Source: Flavobacterium sp. (lineage in GTDB: Bacteria; Bacteroidota; Bacteroidia; Flavobacteriales; Flavobacteriaceae). Taken from it: 7,522 nucleotides of DNA. A program made the position numbers and the translations under genes. The notes below the pieces were generated by a model, which was not told where the DNA came from, searched no databases, and saw nothing but the letters and a program-made list of their open reading frames with translations. Where the stretch lies: positions 1 to 7,522 of the forward strand of contig SXQR01000292.1 in the NCBI GenBank assembly GCA_005792865.1, given 5' to 3'. Within the stretch, counting starts at the first letter, position 1. Every line of letters begins with the position of its first letter. This document shows positions 1-6,571 of the stretch, one piece after another.

Positions 1-1
1 A

Positions 2-58
2 GTTATCCTGGACCTTTCCAATCCACGGAAATACACTTATCAATTGATCCAATTGTAA
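2..58 (+). CDS. C-terminal fragment of an upstream gene, probably SusE/SusF-like
   Basis: Reading frame 2 is open from the window edge to a TAA at 56-58 and gives 18 residues (VILDLSNPRKYTYQLIQL). An alternating hydrophobic strand, an 'NPRKYTY' turn and a final strand resemble the last beta-hairpin of SusE/SusF-type starch-binding lipoproteins, which usually precede the amylase gene in Bacteroidota starch loci. The stop lies 53 bases before the amylase start on the same strand, which fits an operon. The fragment is too short for certain identification; the family name rests mainly on context. Confidence 0.5.
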   Translation, partial: VILDLSNPRKYTYQLIQL

Positions 59-67
59 TAATTCTCA

Positions 68-100
68 AAGGGCTTTCCATTATCGGGAAGCCCTTCTTTT
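68..100 (+). terminator. Intercistronic hairpin with T-rich tail (terminator or attenuator)
   Basis: Bases 68-78 pair with 85-95 around a six-base loop (79-84), giving about eleven pairs including one G-U, followed by a T-rich run (94-100, one C interruption). It lies between the stop of the preceding reading frame (58) and the amylase ATG (112). No TAnnTTTG promoter is visible between 58 and 112, so the amylase is probably transcribed through this hairpin. It may act as a partial terminator, or as a 3'-end stabiliser of the upstream message, setting a lower amylase level. The structure is seen; the role is inferred. Confidence 0.65.
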
Positions 101-111
101 CCTTAACAGCT

Positions 112-3000
112 ATGAAAAAACTTAACTTCCTTACCTGGTTTGCCTGCCTCTTCACCATGACGGCATTTTCCCAGGTTACCATCACACCATCGGTTTTTGA
201 CGTCAACCAGTCAATTACCATCACGGTGTCTTTTGCAAATGCCACCTGTAACCAGATGGGCGCGAACCCCGCAAAAGTGTACATGCACGCGGGAATCGGA
301 GACGATACCAATGCATTCGGATTCTCGGTTGTGGGCAACTGGGGGCAGGATGACGGTGTCGGACTGATGACAAACAACGGCAACGGGACATGGAGCATTA
401 CCCTGACCCCGAGCGTTTATTTCAACCTTGACGCCACCGAGCAGGCCAACGCCACTAAACTGGGAATGGTCTTCCGCAATGCCAATGGTTCACAAACCCT
501 GAAATTACCGCCGTCATGCGGCGACTTCATATTCAACGTGGGAACGTTCCAGGTAACGCTGAATGCGCCGGCGAACAATTCCACGACTATTTTGAGTCCG
601 GGCGGAAGCCTTAACGTAGCCGCTACCAACACAAATGGCAATGCAGCCTATACGCTTTTTGCCAACGGTGTTGCGATCAACAGCAACCCGTCAACTTCAA
701 ACTATTCGTTCACGCACACCAACATCACTTCCAACCAGACCTACACGTTGCAGATCGTGCAGGGCGCTTCGACCATCACCCGCAAGTTCAACGCGGTGGT
801 AAACCCGGGCGTCATTTCGCAGGCCCTTCCGGCGGGAGTTGAGGAAGGGATCAATTACAACGCTTCGGATGCGACCAAGGCAACACTGGTACTCGATGCA
901 CCGGGAAAGGACTTCGTTTATGTTGCCGGTTCGTTCAACAACTGGCAGCCGGGCGCGAACTATGCAATGCGCAAGGATCCCGCGACCGGGAAATTCTGGT
1001 TGGAACTTACCGGACTTACTCCCGGAGGGGACAATACCTATCAGTACTGGGTAGTGGATACGACGCCGACGACCAATTCGCCCGCGATGGTCAAGACCGC
1101 CGATCCGTATTCGACGTTGGTGCTTTCACCCTTTGACGATCCATGGATTCCGGCCACCACTTATCCGAACCTTCCCGCTTACCCGGCAGGGCAGGAGCGC
1201 GAGGTGACGTACTTCAAGACAGGACAGACTCCGTACAACTGGCAGGTGACCAATTTCACGAAGCCCAAGAAGGAAGACCTCGTGGTTTATGAGGTGCTCA
1301 TCCGCGATTTTGACGCAGACCGCAATTACCAGGACCTGATTGACCGCATCGATTACTTCCGCAACCTGAACATCAACGCTATCCAGCTGATGCCGGTCAT
1401 GGAGTTTGAAGGGAATGAGAGCTGGGGTTACAATACAGCTTACCACATGGCACTCGACAAATTTTATGGAACCGAAGACAAGTTCCGCGAGTTCGTGGAC
1501 GTTTGCCACCAGAATGGCATCGCCGTGATCCTTGACGTAGCGCTCAACCATGCCTTTGGCCGCAACCCGATGGTGCGCATGTGGATGAAGGACGCCGATG
1601 GTGACGGATGGGGAGACCCCGCCGCAGACAACCCTTATTTCAATGAGTTTGCGACGCACTCCTACAGCGTCGGATCGGATTTCAACCACCAGCAGGAGCG
1701 CACTCAAAATTACGTGAAGCGCGTCGTCAAACACTGGATCCAGGAATTCAAGATAGACGGATTCCGATGGGACCTTACCAAAGGTTTTACGCAGAATTGC
1801 ATCGGCAGCGAATCGTGCACCAACCAATACCAGCAAGACCGTGTGGATGTTCTTAAGGAATATGCCGACTACTCGTGGAGCCTCGACCCGACACATTATG
1901 TCATTTTCGAGCACTTGGGTGCCGACAACGAGGAGCAGCAATGGGCAAATTACCGAATCAATGAAACCCCGAGCAAGGGCGTCATGATGTGGGGCGAGAT
2001 GACCTACGCCTACAGCCAACTCATCATGGGCTATTCTACCGGCGCCGATATCACCCGGATGGGGCACACGGCACACGGATTCCAGGCCAAACGCCTTTTG
2101 GGCTACCCGGAGAGTCATGACAAGGAGCGCCTGATGTACAGCGCGATGACTTATGGAAACAGCGCGGGCACAACGCCCCTCAACAACCTGAACAACGCGC
2201 TCGCCAGGATGCCCGCCATCGGTGCCACCAGCCTGCTCGTACCGGGTCCAAAAATGATCTGGCATTTTGCCGAACTCGGCATGCAGCAATCCATCTATAC
2301 CTGTTCAAACGGGACCGTAAACACGGAAGCCGACATCGTCCCCGGTGATTGTAAGCTCGATACTAAACCGCAGCCGCAGTGGGTTAACAACTGGCCGGCC
2401 GTCGCGCAACGAGCACAGATCTACAACGATTGGGCGAAGATGATCGACATGAAGGTCAGCGAGCCGGTTTTTGAGGGAAGCTATGCCATTTCACCGGACG
2501 GCAACAACATCCGCCAACGGGTTTACGTTTGGGATGACGCCTTGCCGGCTTCGCAGCTCAAGAACGTCGTGGTCCTGGCCAACTTCTCGGTTGCACCGCA
2601 AAACATCAACCCCAATTTCCCTTATGCGGGAACCTGGTACAATTTGATGGACAACACGCCAATTTCCATTACGGCGGCGACGCAATCAACGCCGATCAAC
2701 ATTCCGGCAGGCGGGTACCGCATCTTCGGGAACCAATTGGCCAGCCTCAACACAGACCAGTTTGAGATTGGCGATCACGTATCGCTATTCCCGAACCCTT
2801 CCACCGGATTCTTCACCATCAACACCATCACGACCAAGGTCCAGGTATTTTCGATTACGGGCAGGCTGGTCAAATCTTTTGACACCCTCAGTGACGAGGG
2901 CCAGCCTTTTGACGTCTCGAACCTGACTCCGGGTGTTTACCTGGTGCGCGCCACAGATGTCAACGGTCGCGAAAAGACCATGAAGATGATCAGGCAATAG
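112..3000 (+). CDS. Secreted GH13 alpha-amylase with T9SS sorting domain
   Basis: This is a 962-aa extracellular alpha-glucan hydrolase of glycoside hydrolase family 13, expected to cut alpha-1,4 links in starch or related glucans. A signal peptide covers residues 1-20 (cleavage before Q21). Residues about 22-145 form a beta-rich domain that may be closed by C46-C136, and about 146-235 an Ig-like domain. A CBM48-like early-set domain follows at about 264-340 (AGSFNNWQPG). The catalytic barrel runs from about 388 to 790 and has all four GH13 conserved regions: DVALNH (475-480), GFRWD with nucleophile D554, IFEHLG with acid/base E600, and PESHD with D670. A DxDxDG loop (D494, D496, D498) is a likely calcium site. 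C563-C569 and C731-C747 could be disulfides. A C-terminal beta domain (about 800-880) precedes a type A T9SS sorting domain (about 890-962; LFPNPSTG, then LTPGVYLVR). The T9SS tail replaces the lipid anchor of Bacteroides SusG. The gene is probably last in a sus-like operon. Exact GH13 subfamily and product pattern cannot be read from the sequence. Confidence 0.95.
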   Translation: MKKLNFLTWFACLFTMTAFSQVTITPSVFDVNQSITITVSFANATCNQMGANPAKVYMHAGIGDDTNAFGFSVVGNWGQDDGVGLMTNNGNGTWSITLTPSVYFNLDATEQANATKLGMVFRNANGSQTLKLPPSCGDFIFNVGTFQVTLNAPANNSTTILSPGGSLNVAATNTNGNAAYTLFANGVAINSNPSTSNYSFTHTNITSNQTYTLQIVQGASTITRKFNAVVNPGVISQALPAGVEEGINYNASDATKATLVLDAPGKDFVYVAGSFNNWQPGANYAMRKDPATGKFWLELTGLTPGGDNTYQYWVVDTTPTTNSPAMVKTADPYSTLVLSPFDDPWIPATTYPNLPAYPAGQEREVTYFKTGQTPYNWQVTNFTKPKKEDLVVYEVLIRDFDADRNYQDLIDRIDYFRNLNINAIQLMPVMEFEGNESWGYNTAYHMALDKFYGTEDKFREFVDVCHQNGIAVILDVALNHAFGRNPMVRMWMKDADGDGWGDPAADNPYFNEFATHSYSVGSDFNHQQERTQNYVKRVVKHWIQEFKIDGFRWDLTKGFTQNCIGSESCTNQYQQDRVDVLKEYADYSWSLDPTHYVIFEHLGADNEEQQWANYRINETPSKGVMMWGEMTYAYSQLIMGYSTGADITRMGHTAHGFQAKRLLGYPESHDKERLMYSAMTYGNSAGTTPLNNLNNALARMPAIGATSLLVPGPKMIWHFAELGMQQSIYTCSNGTVNTEADIVPGDCKLDTKPQPQWVNNWPAVAQRAQIYNDWAKMIDMKVSEPVFEGSYAISPDGNNIRQRVYVWDDALPASQLKNVVVLANFSVAPQNINPNFPYAGTWYNLMDNTPISITAATQSTPINIPAGGYRIFGNQLASLNTDQFEIGDHVSLFPNPSTGFFTINTITTKVQVFSITGRLVKSFDTLSDEGQPFDVSNLTPGVYLVRATDVNGREKTMKMIRQ

Positions 3001-3020
3001 AGTTAGTTTAATTAAGTTGG

Positions 3021-3050
3021 AAAGGGTTGTCGCAAGGCAGCCCTTTTTTT
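3021..3050 (+). terminator. Intrinsic terminator after the amylase gene
   Basis: Bases 3021-3030 pair with 3037-3046 (ten pairs, two of them G-U) around a six-base loop, and the T run continues to 3050. It starts 21 bases after the amylase stop codon and is a standard rho-independent terminator. It would end the sus-like operon. Confidence 0.85.
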
Positions 3051-3129
3051 ATGGTTTTGGGCGTGCCGGCGCAACCGGGATACGACATCGCCGGAACATC
3101 GCTCGCGCCGTCGCGCTGTCCGCTGTGTC

Positions 3130-3154
3130 TTTTTTTGGCTTCGCCCGCAAAAAA
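3130..3154. repeat. T7/A6 hairpin of REP-like appearance
   Basis: A run of seven T (3130-3136) and a run of six A (3149-3154) flank GGC-TTC-GCC (3137-3145) with a three-base bulge (3146-3148). This could fold as a bidirectional terminator-like hairpin. GC-rich sequence surrounds it (CGCGCTGTCCGCTG before, CGCTCACGCGGGCC after). From memory, intergenic elements of this style (T-run, GGCTTCGCC-type loop, A-run) recur in flavobacterial genomes, but this was not checked. Confidence 0.45.
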
Positions 3155-3234
3155 GTACGCCGCTGCCATCGCTCACGCGGGCCAATTCAAAACTTTTATG
3201 GATTTCGCCGAAAAAGAAATTCACCTAAATTTTT

Positions 3235-3300
3235 CCCCCACCCGCCGCCCACAATTTCGGCATTTGGCACCTCGGTAAATTACGGCAAAGCCATCAAAGG
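3235..3300. repeat. 66-bp direct repeat, copy 1
   Basis: The first 34 bases (3235-3268, beginning CCCCCACCCGCCGCCC) are identical to 3427-3460. Over the full 66 bases the two copies differ at six positions (3269, 3270, 3277, 3290, 3295, 3299). A short GCCCG/CGGGC inverted repeat follows at 3307-3321. The copy lies between convergent genes and is most likely a non-coding interspersed element. Confidence 0.85.
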
Positions 3301-3426
3301 TGCCATGCCCGCAGGCACGGGCGCAGGGAAGGGAAAAAATTGGCTGGGGCATATGCGGCTCATTCGGGACTGCCGACACGCGGGTCAAATTAAGTCCTGT
3401 AACAACGTAAAAAACCTGACATTTTG

Positions 3427-3492
3427 CCCCCACCCGCCGCCCACAATTTCGGCATTTGGCGTCTCGGTTAATTACGGCAAAACCATTAAAAG
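3427..3492. repeat. 66-bp direct repeat, copy 2
   Basis: This is the second copy, offset exactly 192 bases from the first with no indels and 60 of 66 bases identical. Like copy 1 it is followed by a GC-rich palindrome (3498-3513). It is preceded at 3377-3386 by CACGCGGGTC, similar to CACGCGGGCC at 3174-3183 before copy 1. The duplicated unit may therefore be longer (about 130-200 bases) with a diverged left half. Confidence 0.85.
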
Positions 3493-3497
3493 GGCTC

Positions 3498-3513
3498 TTT
3501 CCCGCCCGGGAAA
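3498..3513. repeat. 16-base palindrome next to repeat copy 2
   Basis: TTTCCCG and CGGGAAA face each other across two bases (3505-3506). In RNA it could form a six-pair stem with a four-base loop. On the minus strand it lies about 80 bases beyond the AsmA-like stop and could contribute to 3'-end formation there, but no clean T run follows. Confidence 0.5.
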
Positions 3514-3590
3514 CCTGTAGGTCGGGCGCTGTGATGAAGCCTCGACATTTATTGATTAAATCAACTCCTGCGCCGGCAGTTCCGGTCAAA

Positions 3591-5138
3591 TTACAGCACG
3601 ATCTCCTTGAGCCCTGCCGCCACGCTCCTCCACAAAAGGTTGAAGAAAGATTTGTCCTTGAGCCGTTCCACCTTCACCTCGGTGGAATTGACCTTTTCCT
3701 TGGTGTCGTTCTTGACAAAAAGGTTGGCGATAGCGGTGAGAAGCTTGTTCTTTTTCTTGCGGTCCTTCTTCTTGTAGATCTTCACCTTGAGATCGTCATA
3801 ATTGACCGCGAATTCGCCCCATGCCCCGTTTGCATTGCCGGTGAAGTCAAAATAGACCTCGTCAAGTTCACCGCTCACGTCGGCATTGATGTAGGGCTTC
3901 GTGAAAACGGACATCCTGCCTGCCGGGAAATTCAGGATGCTTCCCCTGATCCGGAATCCGTCCGATTTGTCCATGGGGTTGAATCGCCAGTTGGTTTTCA
4001 TCTTTGCCGCGCCCATGAAACGGCAATTGACGTCGATGTTGACGTCGGGCATTTTGTTTCGGCCAAAGGTGCTCGCAACCCCGCGCGCGGTCATATAGAA
4101 TTGCGTGAAGTACACCTTGCCCGCGCCGTGGTCAAAGTCAAGTTCTTCCTCATACTCGATTCGCGAGTTTTTCATCTGCAAAGTATTGACCTTGAGCTCA
4201 AAAGGTATTTCCCGGAGCAGTTCGCCGTAAAGTTTCTTTCTTTCGGGATCGTCCGGTGCCATCTTGCCGCGATAGATGTTGGCGTTCACGCGGTCCAGGA
4301 TCAGGGATTTGGCACGGGCATAAAAGCCCTCGTTCTCATAAAAGCCCCATTGCAGGCTGTCGGCGACAAGAGACCGCATATTGATGGTAAACAAATCCTT
4401 TTCCTCTGGAATTGCGGCGATGAAGGCGCGACGTCCCATCAATGGCAACAACTTCACATCCCTGATTTCGAGTTTATGCGGCATCAGGGCAAACCGCCTT
4501 CCACGAACTTCATAGAACCGGTTGATGCGATATGATATGGCACGGCAGTCGGTTCGATAACTCTTGTACTCGATGGGAATGATATTCTTAAGTGTATTGG
4601 GGCTTACCAAGATGCCTTCGACCTGCATGGATACACTGTCGGCCACCATGGTGCTGATGCCCCCGCGATAGAGTTTCAGGTCTCCCTCATGCATGTAAAA
4701 ATCGCGAACGTAGATGATCTGGTCCAGTTTGGCCATCGTCTTGCGCGCCTCATCGCGTGCCGGGCTTACGGGTTGGAAGAGCGTCGCCTGCGGTTTGGTC
4801 ACGATGAGCGCACCGGCCTTGATACGGTTTTCGCGGATGAGGTCCCAATAGGAAAAATCCTTGATCTCCACCGAGGGCACCTTGGCAAACAGTCCCAGCT
4901 TTTCCTCCCCGGCCGAAAGCGCCTTTCTGGGGATCACGACAATGTCACGGGCAATGATGCTTTGGTTGAGCAATGACACCGAAACATCGCCATAGGTAAC
5001 CTGGTAGGCCGAATTGTTGTTCTCGTTGATGATCTGCGGCAGCCGGTGCTTGATCCAAAGATTCAGCCCCACAGTCAGCGCGATGATGAGGACAAAGAGC
5101 GAGGCAATCACGATTATGAGCCGGGTGTAGCGTTTCAT
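3591..5138 (-). CDS. AsmA-like single-pass envelope protein
   Basis: This is a 515-aa protein. A short basic N-terminus (MKRYTR) and one hydrophobic segment (about residues 7-28) would anchor it in the inner membrane. The rest is a long periplasmic region of beta-strand-rich segments with no catalytic motif. This architecture fits AsmA-like/DUF748-type proteins, some of which take part in moving phospholipid between membranes in diderm bacteria; the role here is inferred. Near the C-terminus a lysine-rich stretch (about 457-465) is followed by a final helix-like segment ending in SFFNLLWRSVAAGLKEIVL. The ATG at 5138 is preferred over an in-frame TTG at 5144, which adds only two residues. A weak upstream match to the Bacteroidota -7 box (TATATTTA, minus strand 5163-5156) would give a very short leader. 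The gene is transcribed alone, divergent from the HMA-type gene and convergent with the amylase. Confidence 0.7.
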   Translation of the reverse strand: MKRYTRLIIVIASLFVLIIALTVGLNLWIKHRLPQIINENNNSAYQVTYGDVSVSLLNQSIIARDIVVIPRKALSAGEEKLGLFAKVPSVEIKDFSYWDLIRENRIKAGALIVTKPQATLFQPVSPARDEARKTMAKLDQIIYVRDFYMHEGDLKLYRGGISTMVADSVSMQVEGILVSPNTLKNIIPIEYKSYRTDCRAISYRINRFYEVRGRRFALMPHKLEIRDVKLLPLMGRRAFIAAIPEEKDLFTINMRSLVADSLQWGFYENEGFYARAKSLILDRVNANIYRGKMAPDDPERKKLYGELLREIPFELKVNTLQMKNSRIEYEEELDFDHGAGKVYFTQFYMTARGVASTFGRNKMPDVNIDVNCRFMGAAKMKTNWRFNPMDKSDGFRIRGSILNFPAGRMSVFTKPYINADVSGELDEVYFDFTGNANGAWGEFAVNYDDLKVKIYKKKDRKKKNKLLTAIANLFVKNDTKEKVNSTEVKVERLKDKSFFNLLWRSVAAGLKEIVL

Positions 5139-5211
5139 GGGCAAGGCGTCTGATATAAATATACCGGAATTCGGCCAATTATCCCGCGCATTATGAAAAT
5201 GCTAAGATTCG

Positions 5212-5238
5212 TTGTGGCGATCGAATTGGGTATATTTG
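5212..5238 (+). promoter_or_regulatory. Bacteroidota-type promoter for the HMA-acyltransferase operon
   Basis: TATATTTG at 5231-5238 matches the Bacteroidota -7 consensus TAnnTTTG exactly. A TTG at 5212-5214, 16 bases upstream, could be the -33 element. Transcription would start around 5243-5247, leaving a leader of about ten bases before the ATG at 5254, which suits the SD-independent initiation common in this phylum. Confidence 0.7.
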
Positions 5239-5253
5239 CAAAAATTTTCGGCT

Positions 5254-5595
5254 ATGAAAGCATTGTTGATTTTCCTGTTTGCGGCACTTTCCGTTTCGGC
5301 ACAAAAAGACCCCGTGACCAAAACGATGCTTGTAAAGACTTCGATTTACTGCGATCATTGCGTCCAGTGCGAAACGTGCGGCGATCATTTCAACAAAAAA
5401 TTGCTTCGGCATAAAGGCATCCAGATGGTGACGCTGGACGCCCATGCCATGACCATCAAGGTGGTTTACAATTCGAGGAAAACAAATGAAGACGAGATCC
5501 GCCGGGCCATCAGCACACTGGGCTACGATGCAGATGCCGTCAAGGCAGACCCTGCAGGCTACGCCGCGCTCGACGGATGCTGTAAGAAAGAATAG
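5254..5595 (+). CDS. Exported heavy-metal-associated (HMA) domain protein
   Basis: This is a 113-aa protein with a clear signal peptide (residues 1-16, cleavage VSA-Q17). The mature part, about 26-96, has the ferredoxin-like HMA pattern: a strand, a cysteine loop, a helix, LLRHKGIQMVTLD, MTIKVVYN and a last helix ending ISTLGYDAD. Instead of a single CxxC it has four cysteines in CxxCxxCxxC spacing (C33, C36, C39, C42). C39-C42 sits where the usual metal-binding CxxC lies relative to the helix. Two more cysteines (C109, C110) lie in a GCCKKE tail. The likely role is binding or passing a soft metal (copper, zinc or similar) in the periplasm; the metal is not readable from sequence. The ATG at 5254 is chosen because it starts the signal peptide and lies just downstream of the promoter. 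An ATG at 5212 in the same frame would start upstream of that promoter. No metal ATPase or efflux gene is nearby. Confidence 0.85.
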   Translation: MKALLIFLFAALSVSAQKDPVTKTMLVKTSIYCDHCVQCETCGDHFNKKLLRHKGIQMVTLDAHAMTIKVVYNSRKTNEDEIRRAISTLGYDADAVKADPAGYAALDGCCKKE

Positions 5596-5597
5596 GC

Positions 5598-6515
5598 GTG
5601 CGGAACATCTCGCTTGACATCCTCAAACTGGTGCTGTCGTTCTTTGTGATCGGCCTGCACTGTTCGTTTTATAAAGATTACGACCGGGATGTCGCGCATA
5701 TGCTCAACAACGGCCTTTTCAGGATCGGGGTGCCCCTGTTCCTCATCATCAACGGATACTTCTTTTACTCGGTAAGGACAAAGGACCAGTTTGCAAAATG
5801 GCTCAAGCGCCTTTTTTTGCTTTACCTTTTCTGGATGGTGGCCTATATCCCGGTTTGGCAGCCCAAACCCGATGCGCTCACGCTGTTCAATATTTTCAAT
5901 GGGTATTTCCACCTCTGGTACATTGCCAACCTTTTGTATGCAGCGATTTGTTTCTGGTACCTGAAAAGATTTAATCGGCAAGTCCAGGATGCCGTGATCG
6001 TCCTGTTGTTTGCATTGGGCCTTGCCATACAGTATGTGGGAAATTACATCCTTACCGACGATACAACCTTTATTGGGAACCTGCTTGATTTCACCCCGCT
6101 CTACAGGAATTTCCTGTTCATGTGCCTGCCGCTTTTCTACCTGGGCTATATGATCAATGAGAGAAAGATTGCTTTTTCAAATCTCGCACTGGCCGGGGCG
6201 TTGGTCCTCCTGCTGGCCGAAATCTGGCTTAACATGCGGTTCGCTGGCCGAGAAAGCTTTGACATCTTGCTGTCGCTGGTGGTATTTTGCCCGGTTGTCT
6301 TTGTGAAAGTAAGGGATTTGGACATCCCATCGGGAAGCAGGTATGTAAGCCTTTTGTCGTCTTCCATATTCCTTACCCATCCCCTTATCATGTATTTCCT
6401 GCAGCAACACCTTGGACTCAGCAAGACGCCGTTGACCTTGCTGACCATCGGCGGAAGCCTATTGCTTTCCCTGCTCGTCATCCCCATCAGCAGGAAACTG
6501 AAGTTCATCCTCTAG
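5598..6515 (+). CDS. Acyltransferase-3 family integral membrane protein
   Basis: This is a 305-aa polytopic protein with about ten hydrophobic segments (roughly 4-20, 41-57, 69-87, 103-121, 132-152, 173-187, 197-214, 222-239, 249-269, 278-297). The N-terminal RNISLDILK, histidine H21 at the end of the first segment, FRIGVPLFLIINGYFF (R42) after it, FHLWYI (104-109) and the late THPL (260-263) match the acyltransferase-3 (OafA/WecH-like) family. That family moves acetyl or other acyl groups onto sugars, peptidoglycan or secondary metabolites at the membrane. The substrate is unknown here. The GTG at 5598 is the only possible start: an in-frame TAA lies at 5583-5585, and the next ATG (residue 35) would remove H21 and the first helix. 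It begins two bases after the HMA stop, so translation is probably coupled. The length is a little below the usual 330-380 residues, mostly in the loops. Confidence 0.88.
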   Translation: MRNISLDILKLVLSFFVIGLHCSFYKDYDRDVAHMLNNGLFRIGVPLFLIINGYFFYSVRTKDQFAKWLKRLFLLYLFWMVAYIPVWQPKPDALTLFNIFNGYFHLWYIANLLYAAICFWYLKRFNRQVQDAVIVLLFALGLAIQYVGNYILTDDTTFIGNLLDFTPLYRNFLFMCLPLFYLGYMINERKIAFSNLALAGALVLLLAEIWLNMRFAGRESFDILLSLVVFCPVVFVKVRDLDIPSGSRYVSLLSSSIFLTHPLIMYFLQQHLGLSKTPLTLLTIGGSLLLSLLVIPISRKLKFIL

Positions 6516-6516
6516 C

Positions 6517-6548
6517 AAAAAAGATCCGCGTTCATCATGATTGCGGAT
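6517..6548 (-). terminator. Second (distal) minus-strand hairpin terminator
   Basis: Bases 6524-6529 (ATCCGC) pair with 6543-6548 (GCGGAT), plus a G-U pair, around an 11-base loop. Read on the minus strand, the stem is followed by six T (6522-6517), so it fits a back-up terminator for the fasciclin gene. On the plus strand it is followed only by a weak TTTG, so it would be a poor terminator for the acyltransferase gene, whose stop lies just beside it. Confidence 0.5.
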
Positions 6549-6571
6549 TTGCATCTAACCTTACCTTCTGA

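Larger units (their letters stand above)
3051..3590. other. Repeat-bearing non-coding region between convergent genes
   Basis: These 540 bases lie between the ends of the convergent amylase and AsmA-like genes. Several reading frames stay open here (for example 3017-3520 on plus and 3221-3589 on minus), but their products are low-complexity and Arg/Pro/His-rich. The same stretch of about 25 residues occurs twice only because the DNA is repeated. I see no family match, no signal peptide and no promoter. The contents are a T/A-armed hairpin (3130-3154), an inverted repeat (3066-3071 with 3089-3094), two 66-bp direct repeats, a short palindrome at 3498-3513 and an AT palindrome at 3552-3564. No clear terminator for the AsmA-like gene is present just after its stop. 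Confidence 0.7.

Noticed and set aside
1126..2289. Long open frame (387 codons) antisense to the amylase
   Set aside because: It lies wholly opposite the conserved GH13 catalytic core, has no family motif or signal, and is explained by GC-rich codon use on the other strand.
3235..3492. CRISPR-like array
   Set aside because: There are only two copies, the repeats are 66 bases with six mismatches, the spacing is 126 bases, and no cas gene is present.
3017..3520. Open frame of 167 codons in the intergenic region with an internal protein repeat
   Set aside because: It begins in the amylase terminator. The repeated peptide follows from the 66-bp DNA repeat, and composition is low-complexity Arg/Pro. 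The six differences between copies do not cluster in third codon positions as selection on a protein would predict.
3221..3589. Minus-strand frame of 122 codons just past the AsmA-like stop
   Set aside because: It is also repeat-derived (the CRNCGRRVG stretch occurs twice) and has no recognisable start region or domain.
3456..4535. Plus-strand open frame of 359 codons over the AsmA-like gene
   Set aside because: It is antisense to a gene with a proper membrane anchor and coherent strand-rich composition. Its own product is His/Val-rich shadow sequence without any domain.
5212..5253. Longer start for the HMA-type protein at 5212
   Set aside because: It would precede the -7 box and place 14 non-signal residues before a perfect signal peptide.
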